DNA of 15,705 bases from Stramenopiles sp. TOSAG23-6 (Eukaryota > Sar), in contig LT635911.1 in NCBI GenBank assembly GCA_900128565.1, positions 64,001-79,705 of the forward strand, read 5' to 3'. A model generated the notes under the pieces. The model did not search any database and had not been told where the DNA came from. It saw only the letters and a program-made list of their open reading frames with translations. Below are positions 1 through 7,600 of this stretch, in pieces; the first letter of the stretch is position 1; each line of letters opens with the position of its first letter. The translations under genes were made by a program, and so were the position numbers.

Positions 1-629
1 GTAGAAAAAAAAGAAAGGTAAAGGACACCAAGCAAATCAGCAAAAGTAGTAGTAGCGACGATGAAGATAGCGATGATGATAGCGATGATGATAACGAGAA
101 AAACGACGAAGGTGGCGTCGTAAAAGTTATTGAAAAGAAAAAGGTTTCTAGTTTCAAGAATATTCTCAAGAAAAAAGTAAAGGAAAGACCCCCACCACCG
201 CCGATACCGGAAGGAGGTTTTGACGATAGTGACAAAAACAAAGAAAGTGATAGTGATAATAGTGACGATGACGAAAACATCAACGAAGCCGGGGTGGATG
301 CGGACGAGAAGAAAGATGACACAGGAATTAATCAAATCAACTACGCAGAGCAAGACCAAGATTATCCACAAAATAGCATACTTGATGATATGACTTCGTT
401 GGAGGCTCTTAATGACGAATTTGGATACGAAACTGATGAAGGTGGTTATAATACCGATGGAGATCACTTTGATAATGACGCATACCAATCAGATGATAAT
501 CAGCCATTATACTATGTTGAAAAGCGGATTGATCCTAGTGATGGCACCGCATACACCGAAGAGGAATTCCGAAGCGTTTACGGAGAAAACTCCGCAGAAT
601 GGAACAACGCTAAAATTTGGGAAACATAG
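1..629 (+). CDS. C-terminal part of an acidic/Ser-rich protein, unidentified (5' truncated)
   Basis: The reading frame is open from base 3 at the left edge to the TAG at 627-629, giving about 208 residues of a longer protein whose start lies outside the window. It begins with a Lys/Arg-rich patch (RKKRKVKD, nuclear-signal-like), followed by a Ser/Asp stretch, a second Lys-rich patch, a short proline run (RPPPPPIP) and long Asp/Ser/Glu/Asn-rich sequence. The last ~42 residues are different: more ordered in composition, with the pattern RIDPSDGTAYTEEEF...YG...EWNNAKIW. This looks like a small conserved C-terminal module, but I cannot name a family with confidence. Most of the visible part is probably disordered. 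An AATAAA follows the stop by 37 bp, and the convergent CDT2-like gene ends 42 bp downstream. Function is not assigned. Confidence 0.75.
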   Translation, partial: RKKRKVKDTKQISKSSSSDDEDSDDDSDDDNEKNDEGGVVKVIEKKKVSSFKNILKKKVKERPPPPPIPEGGFDDSDKNKESDSDNSDDDENINEAGVDADEKKDDTGINQINYAEQDQDYPQNSILDDMTSLEALNDEFGYETDEGGYNTDGDHFDNDAYQSDDNQPLYYVEKRIDPSDGTAYTEEEFRSVYGENSAEWNNAKIWET

Positions 630-665
630 AAGACATTTAATGTGATGATAAAAACATTCTTTAAT

Positions 666-671
666 AATAAA
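666..671 (+). terminator. AATAAA polyadenylation signal of the left-edge gene
   Basis: AATAAA lies 37 bp after the stop codon of the left-edge gene and directly abuts the stop codon (672-674) of the convergent CDT2-like gene. Assignment is by motif and position only. Confidence 0.5.
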
Positions 672-3050
672 TTATAAGTTAAGTATATTATTAAGCCCCC
701 ATAAGTCTAAAATAGTTCGCTGTCGTTTTTTCTCTGGACTACTACTACACGATAGATCTTTTTCAGATTCTTTTGTATTTATTTGGTTTTTCTCTCTAGA
801 GTCATCTAATACCTTCTTTATAATACATGCTTGGTAATTACTATCAGAATTATTAAAACTTGTCTTACTTTGCTTTTTTGTGCAAGAATCATCATGCTGT
901 GATACATTTTCTTTATTGTCAGATACAACATCTGTATCTGTTAATTTGCTAATTGTTCTTGGTTTGATTCGAAAATATCGACTAAGAGGTGAAATCTTGG
1001 ATAGAATATCCGTTTTATCAGTTTCTCCATTCCCATTATGTAATTTATTTTCCTCGTCTTTAATTCTTTTGTTTTCTTTTATTTTTTCAGCTTTTATTTT
1101 TGCTCTCATTATTGCTATTAAACGAGCTTCTTTTTTTTGTTTTAAATTTACTTCTTTATTTGGCCATAAAAATGATTTATTTTTTTCAATATTTTCACTA
1201 TATTTTATTTTATCTTTGACAGATCTACCAGCTGAGGTTTCCATAGACTCTGATATCATATTATTTTTTATAGTAGAATATCTGATACTTTTATTCGCAA
1301 GAGTGTATTGGATTTTTTTCGGTTTATTTTGAGTGTTTGTCTGTGAATTGTTATTATTTTGTATATTTTTTTGAGATTCAGGTAATATTGTCTTATATAC
1401 TAGGTAGGGATTACTGAAATATGTTTTTTCTTCGTCACATGCATTGGGCAATTGATAACATCTAACAATAGAATCATCTGAACAAGTAACAATTCTTTGA
1501 GGGTCAATTTTACACCAATCTACACAGGTTACTTCTGAAAGAGCATCAGAAAGAATTCGTATAGGTTTCACATTATGAATTTCTTCGGAAGAATATTTTT
1601 GTTGCCTACGACGTTCTAATATTACATCCTTTGGTATAGATACTTCATCAGGTGCAAAAGAAGAAATTCCATCAAAGTCATAAGAACTACCACATGATAG
1701 TACTGGCCAAATATATGCTTTACTGTCACAAGAACCTGCTAGTATGTGTCTACCATCTGGAGAAAAACATGCCTTTACGTAGAAAGAGTCACTCATTCTT
1801 GTGTCTGATACATAATTATACGGATGTTTTACGAAACCAGAAGTGTGATTAAGACACCCACCTGACCTCCCATCACAACATTTTCCTTTGCCTTTACCAG
1901 TTATATCACTATAACTCTTGAAGCATGGATTAGACATACCAAAATGAAAGAGATTGATAATATTATTAGTAAAGTTTACCAAGAGTGTTGTTCCACTTTC
2001 ATCTACATCAATTGAGCTAATTCCATATGGTCTACCCGGACTTCGCCTAGGACAAAATTCATCGACATGTTGAATTTGTTTATTCTTTCTACCTTTTAAA
2101 CGTCGCAAATCCCATGCTTTCATACAACCTGATGCAGCACCACCAGTTATTAATGAAAATCCATCCTTCATGAGGTTAACAGTTGTAACAGCAGCACAAG
2201 AGTCGACAGGAATAGAACCTTGACTTCTTTTTCGTTTGAACATTTGAAGAGTATGTGCATTGTATTCTTTTATGAAAGGATTGACAATCCAGTCATTTGT
2301 ATTTGCCGTCGTATCGCCAATACTACGACCACGATCTCTTCTCTTGTTTGAACCAGCTATTTTCATTGATATACGAGAATCCCAAAGCATCAAATGGCCA
2401 TCACGTGCACCAGTAGCGTACACATGAGGGTTTAATGGATGCGTTGAAATAGATTTAACACTTCCATTATGAGATTCAAATGTTAACAATAATTTCCGTG
2501 TTTCTATATCAAATAAACGTGCCGTTTGATCACCTGAAGCTGTAATAATTTTGGTGTCGTAGTCCGTCCACTTTAAATCGAATACTGCGTTAGCGTGAGC
2601 AAGCCAACGGTGACGTTTTCTTTCAGCATTTTCAATGATGTCCAATGGCAATCGCGAGTCTAAGATTTCTACCCATCCATCTTCGTCTGATATACATAGT
2701 GCATGTCCACCAAGCGCATATCTGGAGAAAAAGGAACAAAACGGTGGTACATCTTCCTCCAACTCATTTCGACACATGAGAACGTTTATTCGTGAATTTG
2801 CAAGGGATGAAGCTTTACATCCAACGATAAGCCGACGTTTCATCCACTGTACAGTTGTAGACTGTGAGTATTGTTGTCCTCCGCCACAACCCATTTGACG
2901 ATTCATCACATAGCGTGACAAGCTTGGGCGTAAACGTCTGTTAGTAGCTCTAGCATTCCAAGTTTTGACCATTGGCACAATGTTCACTGAATTTTTTTTT
3001 TCACGCCAGACTAGATTTGATACAGTACTAGAACATGGATCGCTCGACAT
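672..3050 (-). CDS. DTL: CDT2/DTL-like WD40 substrate receptor of CUL4-DDB1 ubiquitin ligase
   Basis: A single uninterrupted 792-residue frame starts at ATG 3050-3048. WD40 repeats span about residues 100-540. They carry the CDT2-specific signatures AHANAVFDLKW (151-161), ASGDQTARLFD (171-181), YATGARDGHLMLWDSR (211-226), TGGAASGCMKAWDLR (302-316) and VTCVDWC (507-513). The two WDxR boxes (WDSR 223-226, WDLR 313-316) are the DDB1-contacting motif expected of a CRL4 receptor. The tail (~545-792) is Lys/Asn-rich with a charged helical stretch at ~650-690. It ends in QRTILDLW (777-784), a PIP-box-like motif where CDT2 proteins bind PCNA. Family role: PCNA-coupled destruction of CDT1, CDK inhibitors and SET8 in S phase or after DNA damage, in the nucleus. 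The family assignment rests on visible motifs; substrates are inferred from the family. The gene is divergent from mL49. Confidence 0.9.
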   Translation of the reverse strand: MSSDPCSSTVSNLVWREKKNSVNIVPMVKTWNARATNRRLRPSLSRYVMNRQMGCGGGQQYSQSTTVQWMKRRLIVGCKASSLANSRINVLMCRNELEEDVPPFCSFFSRYALGGHALCISDEDGWVEILDSRLPLDIIENAERKRHRWLAHANAVFDLKWTDYDTKIITASGDQTARLFDIETRKLLLTFESHNGSVKSISTHPLNPHVYATGARDGHLMLWDSRISMKIAGSNKRRDRGRSIGDTTANTNDWIVNPFIKEYNAHTLQMFKRKRSQGSIPVDSCAAVTTVNLMKDGFSLITGGAASGCMKAWDLRRLKGRKNKQIQHVDEFCPRRSPGRPYGISSIDVDESGTTLLVNFTNNIINLFHFGMSNPCFKSYSDITGKGKGKCCDGRSGGCLNHTSGFVKHPYNYVSDTRMSDSFYVKACFSPDGRHILAGSCDSKAYIWPVLSCGSSYDFDGISSFAPDEVSIPKDVILERRRQQKYSSEEIHNVKPIRILSDALSEVTCVDWCKIDPQRIVTCSDDSIVRCYQLPNACDEEKTYFSNPYLVYKTILPESQKNIQNNNNSQTNTQNKPKKIQYTLANKSIRYSTIKNNMISESMETSAGRSVKDKIKYSENIEKNKSFLWPNKEVNLKQKKEARLIAIMRAKIKAEKIKENKRIKDEENKLHNGNGETDKTDILSKISPLSRYFRIKPRTISKLTDTDVVSDNKENVSQHDDSCTKKQSKTSFNNSDSNYQACIIKKVLDDSREKNQINTKESEKDLSCSSSPEKKRQRTILDLWGLNNILNL

Positions 3051-3343
3051 CTTCCGCGTCTGATATTACACTGTAGTGATTATAGGGATTGTAGTCTTTT
3101 TCCAGAATCTTCTTGTTGAAACAAGTTTAGTAAACTCTAAAAATATTATTAATTCTTTCAGTTTTTTTGGTCGTGAGTCCGTCGTGAGTTATTTGCTGAT
3201 GTCATTCAAAAAAATCAAAAAAATCATGCATGCCGATGCCACGTGTCAAAAAGCAACGCAACACGTGCCAAAGTCTACTGAACTTACCAGTACCAACCTA
3301 TACTAAAACACTACTGTAGAAATATTATTAGTTTTTCTACAAG
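3051..3343. promoter_or_regulatory. Divergent promoter region between CDT2-like and mL49 genes
   Basis: This 293-bp spacer separates two start codons pointing away from each other. It contains two CACGTG (E-box/G-box) palindromes at 3240-3245 and 3262-3267, 22 bp apart and in inverted surroundings (GCCACGTGT ... ACACGTGCC). It also has a tandem A7TC pair at 3208-3225. ACTGTAG occurs close to both start codons (about 3070 and 3309). bHLH or bZIP factors commonly bind CACGTG; which one acts here is unknown. Confidence 0.45.
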
Positions 3344-3802
3344 ATGTACTTCAACATGAGCGCTACAAAGCACACCATAGTCATGTTCACCCGCTCAATC
3401 GCAACCAAGCATGGGGGAAGTGGTAGTCATTCAAATCGTATTATTAATAAGCGTATGATTCCATTCTGGGTAAAAAAGCAACGCCGTGAACACCAAGTGG
3501 CGTGGTCAGAAAATCCTAGACCTTTAGTTTACACACGTGATATGAAAGAAGCAGGCAATGTTCCGTTTAACATTTTCCGTTCAGATATTGGTAAGCAATT
3601 GCCAGTGTATATCGACTATAAAAATGGTCGTTCAAAGACTGTAACAATATTGCGCAAGTATGAAGGAGATGTCCATGCCCTCGCTACGGAGATGCAAAAG
3701 GTTTGTTTGGAAAGTGAAGTTAAAATATATAATGGTAGAATTGAAGCAAAGGGCAATCACACAAAGAGGGTGAAGAGCTGGTTGTCTGATTTAGGATTCT
3801 AA
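3344..3802 (+). CDS. MRPL49: Mitochondrial large-subunit ribosomal protein mL49 (Img2 family)
   Basis: The frame encodes 152 residues from ATG 3344, or 148 from the second ATG at 3356; the latter start (MSATKH...) is equally plausible. The C-terminal two thirds match the mL49/Img2 fold: VPFNIFRSDIGKQLPVYIDYKNGRSK (three key blocks: FxxxRS, LPVY, K/R-rich), TVTILRKYEGDVHAL, and a C-terminal GRIEAKGNHTKRVKSWLSDLGF, where IxxKGxH and WLxxLGF are characteristic. The N terminus is basic and hydroxylated (FTRSIATKHGGSGSHSNR) and lacks acidic residues, as expected for a mitochondrial targeting sequence. Role: structural protein of the mitoribosomal large subunit. The length is normal for the family. 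It is divergent from the CDT2-like gene and convergent with the DDX11-like gene, whose stop lies 112 bp away. Confidence 0.9.
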   Translation: MYFNMSATKHTIVMFTRSIATKHGGSGSHSNRIINKRMIPFWVKKQRREHQVAWSENPRPLVYTRDMKEAGNVPFNIFRSDIGKQLPVYIDYKNGRSKTVTILRKYEGDVHALATEMQKVCLESEVKIYNGRIEAKGNHTKRVKSWLSDLGF

Positions 3803-3891
3803 CTTTTATATGGCTATGAACATTTTATGTGGAAGATAGATGATGGAAGTATTTTATAATTTCAAAGGTACGAAATAATTACGACAGTATA

Positions 3892-3897
3892 TTTATT
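3892..3897 (-). terminator. AATAAA polyadenylation signal of the DDX11-like gene
   Basis: TTTATT on the plus strand reads AATAAA on the minus strand, 18 bp after the helicase stop codon and inside the 112-bp convergent spacer shared with mL49. Assignment is by motif and position only. Confidence 0.45.
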
Positions 3898-3914
3898 TCA
3901 TATTAAATTTACAT

Positions 3915-6900
3915 TCACACTTTATGTGATCGATAGAACTTTCCTAAACATTTTGCTACTTGTCCATATGAATCGGCTACTTTCGTACGCCTTTGTATCC
4001 ATGCTGGAAGTTTTCGTTTTATTCTTTCTTCTTTGTATCGACTATCAACCAACACAATTGAAGCAAAATCATTTTTATGTCTAATTGCGCGACCTATAGA
4101 CTGATTCACTGCCCGCATACATATATTTTCGTAATAATCCTGACCAGCGCTATTTTTGTTNTTATTTTTTATATCTTTTGAGCAAATTCTTGAATCTTGT
4201 GGCTGTAACTCCATTGTCCTTTTATTAGATTGTTCATCTAACCAGATCATCCTTTCTCTCAGTTCAGGACTATTAGGAGGCGGAAAAGGTAAACCTACCA
4301 TAATTACACATCTTGCCAAGTCATCCTTAAAATCAATTCCTTCAGACATTTTAGCACCAACAATACTGAATAATATTGCACCAGTAAGATTTTTATTTTG
4401 TTTTTCTTGTTGAGTATTCTGATTTTGAGTGCCCAAGGGCGATATATTTTGATTACACTTTTCTGAAATATTATATTTCTTTATAGCGAATGAATAATCC
4501 AATAATGTGGATTCCACATCAATAGCATTACGTGGTTCCCAAAATATTTTCTTTTTTTTTGCAATTCTATTTAATATACCACCAGATTTGTTCCATGTTG
4601 TTTGAAGTGTTTTTGAATATTGAAAAGATGGTAAAAATACGACAACTCCACCAGGAACTAATGAATTTTGGAAAAATATTTCAAAAAAAAAACCTAAAAT
4701 TTGTTAGGTACAAAATTTCGTACGAAAAAAAATTTAGAATTTGAAAAAAAATAAAACATACATATACATAAGTTCGCAATCAGACGGCCAAGTTCAATTT
4801 GTGTCTCTACTTGCTCTCGTATTTTATAAGTAAACTTAAGAGATTTCCCCATAGGTCCTTTATCAACAGTTAGAGCTATTATATTTGAATCAGGAACAAC
4901 ATGATTACAAGAAAGTGTAGTAATTTTATCAGATTCTACATGCCAAAATAATTGATTCACGATATCTTGAATTGGCTGCATGGTACCGCCCAAAAGAAGC
5001 ACCGCATATATTGTATAAAAATATTTCAATTTTTTTTTTCAAAAACTTGTTAGGTACAAAATTTCGTATGAAAAAAAAAACTCAAAATTCAATTTGAAAA
5101 ACGTACATGGGCTTCATTTACAATTTCTCTGAAATGTACTGAGGCATTGAGCATTACAATCTTTACACTTCCAATTGTAATAAGAACTCTTGCGTCACCA
5201 TTTGCTGTTGTAAGTGCCATGAGAAATTCCCTGACCTGCATTAGTGCTGAGCCTGAAGATTTCTTTTGCGTTTGGATATTAGGGTTATGGTTATCATCAG
5301 ACTCTACTTCAAAAGGTTTCACATACTTTTCTGTAAAACCTTGAACTTTACGTCCTATTTTACTACGTTCAATATATTTATCAAGTTTGAACATATTTAT
5401 ATGATCAATACCAGCTTTTGTTACAAACTCACTAAGAGAAAACACATTATTATTGGATGTTTCATTGACACTTTTCCCATTCACATTTGAAATTGGAGAT
5501 ATTTTAGACTTGTCAATGAATTTGGCAATGGACCGTAAAACGTATAATAATTGATTGATAAAAATAATATTTCGACCTTTCAGTCGACTTTTATATCGTT
5601 GAAGATACTGTGAAAGTTCTCTATGAGCTGCAATTAGAATTTCATGAGTTACATAACAACTGTAAGCATTATTAATTGCATCAATAATATTATGTGCTTC
5701 GTCAAATATTACAATATTTCCCTTCAATGGCAACTGTAATCGATTTCGTGTTCCACTATGAAGAATCATATTATAAGGAACTGTGACCAATTCTGCTAAA
5801 GGTACAGCTTTTCGAGCTCCGTAATATGGACAAGATCCCATATTCTTACCAAGTGCTGCTAAATCTTCAATATCACGAACTTTGACAGTCGCATGGTCTC
5901 CAAACAATTTTTGTGGACCTTTATCAAAATGAGGACAACTTCCCTTCTTTATATTCTTATCAGATGTTTTACTAATGGATTTTGCATTTCTTTGCATTTC
6001 GAGACACGATTCGTTTATGCTTGTCCCTCCCCGTTTTTTAACACTTTCGTTTATACAAAGATTCTTTCTAGATCCTAATGCAATACATATATTTTGGAAA
6101 AATATTTCAAAAAAAATTTCAAATAAAATTCGTTAGGTACAAAATTTCGTACGAAAAACAAATATAAATTAAAAAAAATAAAACATACATCTCACATATA
6201 ATGGCTCAATAGAACTATCAGTAGAAGAGAGTTTCCTTTTGGTACCGGAATGTTCTATCATCGATGATGTTTCTTTTGTACGAGATTTACCAACGGGATT
6301 TCCAAATGTCGTTTCTCTAACTTCACTCATGAACTGTGAGAGCTGAGAATGTGTTCGAGTACAGTAAATTACTTTCCGAACACTAAGAGGTGTGTCGTCA
6401 TCATCAGAATTAAAACCATCCGCATCACTACTACTACTGCTGGTACACCATGCCTCTTTAACGCCATCATCGCTATCATATGCATCCACAAGAAATTCAT
6501 CGTCATTTTCATCATCGCATATCGTTGAATTCTCTTGTTTGTTGTCAGAAAGTACTTTTTTAGATAATTTAGATTTTGTGCTTGCTCGTGAACCCTTGTG
6601 GTGGCCTCTAGACCAACGGCCACGTTTACGGTTTAAGTTGTCGGAGCCTTCTGCATTTTGAAGTAGTGCCAAGATTCGAGCCTGCCATCGTTTTTCTGCA
6701 AATTCATGACGCTCTCGCAGAGATCTCACTGCTGCGGACTCATATTGAGTAGCCCAATCTGGTTCTTCATCGTCAGACGAATTGAAAGACGAAGCTACAG
6801 CTGGAACTTTTGCAATAGCTTTTCCATTTTGCTCAAATTTCCTATTTCCCGCAAGAACGTCATAGTTTGGAGGTGCGTAACATTTAAGCCAAAGTAGTGC

Positions 6901-7083
6901 GCTATTGATTATACTTAAACTCTTCCCTGTACCCGTCGGACTCTCAAAGATACCAACACCACCGGTTTGAAGTCTTTTAAATATACTAGACATCAGCGAT
7001 TTCTGGATATCATAGGGTGGGAAAGGAAACGGGAATATAATTTCTTCACCTTTTTGATGATTCAAAGTAGTCTGACACGGCAT
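3915..7083 (-). CDS. DDX11: DDX11/CHL1-type Fe-S DEAH-box DNA helicase, four exons
   Basis: Proposed exons on the minus strand: 7083-6189, 6086-5107, 5005-4762, 4660-3915; they join to 954 residues, normal for the family. The ATG at 7083 is the first ATG of the frame. Visible elements: FPPYDIQ; Walker A PTGTGKS (49-55); an acidic/Ser-rich insertion (~95-230); motif Ia YCTRTHSQ (240-247); four Fe-S cysteines C309 (NLCIN), C326 (ESCLEMQ), C349 (CPHF) and C384 (CPYYGAR); DEAH (427-430); GGTMQP; motif [11 protein letters not shown] (808-817); motif [10 protein letters not shown] (893-900). Family role: 5'-3' helicase of the XPD/FANCJ group, acting in sister-chromatid cohesion and fork processing. 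RTEL1 or FANCJ are less likely because [10 protein letters not shown] and GGTMQP fit DDX11. An ambiguous base lies at 4161 (residue 873). The three introns are homologous and lack AG acceptors (see repeats). Confidence 0.9.
4661..4761 (-). repeat. Introner-like repeated intron, copy 3 (helicase intron 3, 101 bp)
   Basis: This intron interrupts the helicase frame in phase 1 between ...NLCI and LVPGGVVVF. On the minus strand it starts GTATGTTTTATT and ends CCAAAATTCAT. It carries the 20-nt core TACGAAATTTTGTACCTAAC (plus-strand 4703-4722), identical in all three copies, then a T-rich run and GAAATATTTTTCCAAAAT, which is shared with copy 1. With GT...AT ends the protein reads NLC-ILVP-GGVV, keeping the four-residue spacing I recall for animal DDX11. 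A canonical TAG five bases further (boundary at 4657/4656-side, giving NLCI-F-PGG) is also in frame, so the acceptor of this copy alone is ambiguous. Confidence 0.8.
5006..5106 (-). repeat. Introner-like repeated intron, copy 2 (helicase intron 2, 101 bp)
   Basis: Phase-0 intron between ...FREIVNEAH and [11 protein letters not shown]. On the minus strand it starts GTACGTTTTTC and ends TACAATATAT. It has the identical 20-nt core (plus-strand 5049-5068) followed by GAAATATTTTT near the 3' end. It is the most diverged copy in its 5' third. The only AGs after the core are one directly behind CTAAC and the CAG inside the exon codons for ...GGTMQ. Using that CAG would keep frame but delete [10 protein letters not shown], a conserved helicase motif. 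The conservation-supported boundary is therefore GT...AT. Confidence 0.85.
6087..6188 (-). repeat. Introner-like repeated intron, copy 1 (helicase intron 1, 102 bp)
   Basis: Phase-1 intron between ...PLYVR and [13 protein letters not shown], just before the Fe-S domain. On the minus strand it starts GTATGTTTTATT and ends CCAAAATATAT, with the identical 20-nt core at plus-strand 6132-6151. The stated intron contains no AG dinucleotide anywhere. Its first nine bases (GTATGTTTT) can pair with its last nine (AAAATATAT) if two G-U pairs are allowed. The flanks repeat ATGTAT at both ends, so the exact cut can slide, but every equivalent cut lacks an AG acceptor. A GTGAGA donor with a distant AAAG acceptor is in frame but would delete the conserved [10 protein letters not shown]. 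Confidence 0.85.
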
Positions 7084-7600
7084 ATTCCTCGTAACAAAAT
7101 ACAATTGGCTTAAGTGTGCTAACTTGCAAGCTTAATCTTGCCCATGGTGATGAATGAAAATAATAATTTATGTGTGAGTGACTGACCATGAGTCTTGGAG
7201 TCACGACAATGCAGAAAGAAAACCTCATTTTGAATTTGATGACGTCAAATTTTGCTACTATTAAAAAATTCCGAATTTGCTACAATAGTCCTATACTGTA
7301 GCTGACTTTCAGTTCCTCCTCTTGTATTCTTTAGCATTAACATTAATAACATACAATGTTCTACTACGGGGTTTTATGAGCCGATAAATTTTAAAAAATA
7401 TGTTTTGAAAGTGTATAATCGAAAAGACATTCATAATGAATACAGTATAATAATTTGGGATTTTTTAATTTTAACATATAAATAAATTCCAAGATAGTAA
7501 AACATAATAGCAGTACTAATTTATCAAATAAACGCATATTCATTAACACTTCCTCGCATAGCATCAGTTTCTGCGATCAATGAAGTAAAGGTCATATAAT
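7084..7600. promoter_or_regulatory. Upstream region of the DDX11-like gene
   Basis: This 517-bp spacer lies between two minus-strand genes, so it should hold the helicase promoter and the 3' end of the caprin-like gene. It contains a perfect TGACGTCA palindrome (CRE/bZIP-type) at 7240-7247, about 160 bp from the helicase ATG, and TTTGCTAC twice (7252-7281 area). The half nearer 7600 is AT-rich without other motifs I can defend. I see no tRNA-like cloverleaf and no credible small gene. Confidence 0.4.

Noticed and set aside
880-1332. 150-residue hydrophobic frame on the plus strand
   Set aside because: It is antisense to the CDT2 tail; its Phe/Leu/Ile richness is the complement of Lys/Asn/Glu codons, with no family features.
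4161-4161. Ambiguous base n in the helicase last exon as a possible frameshift
   Set aside because: The frame reads correctly on both sides (KDIKN-X-NKNSAGQ) into motif VI, so it is a single uncalled base.
4694-5029. Helicase fragments as separate genes or a pseudogene
   Set aside because: Each break coincides with a homologous ~101-bp repeat, all conserved helicase motifs and four Fe-S cysteines are intact, and exons join in frame; spliced gene is the better explanation.
6180-6188. U12-type (AT-AC) splicing of the helicase introns
   Set aside because: The 5' ends lack the ATATCCTT-type donor and TTCCTTAAC branch site of U12 introns and do not end in AC.
7084-7104. Extending the helicase start to 7104
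   Set aside because: The codon at 7104-7102 is TTG; the first ATG is 7083-7081, directly before PCQTTLNHQ.
3067-7300. ACTGTAG as a common promoter motif (near 3070, 3309, 7291)
   Set aside because: A 7-mer is expected a few times in a window of this size on two strands; three hits near starts are not enough.
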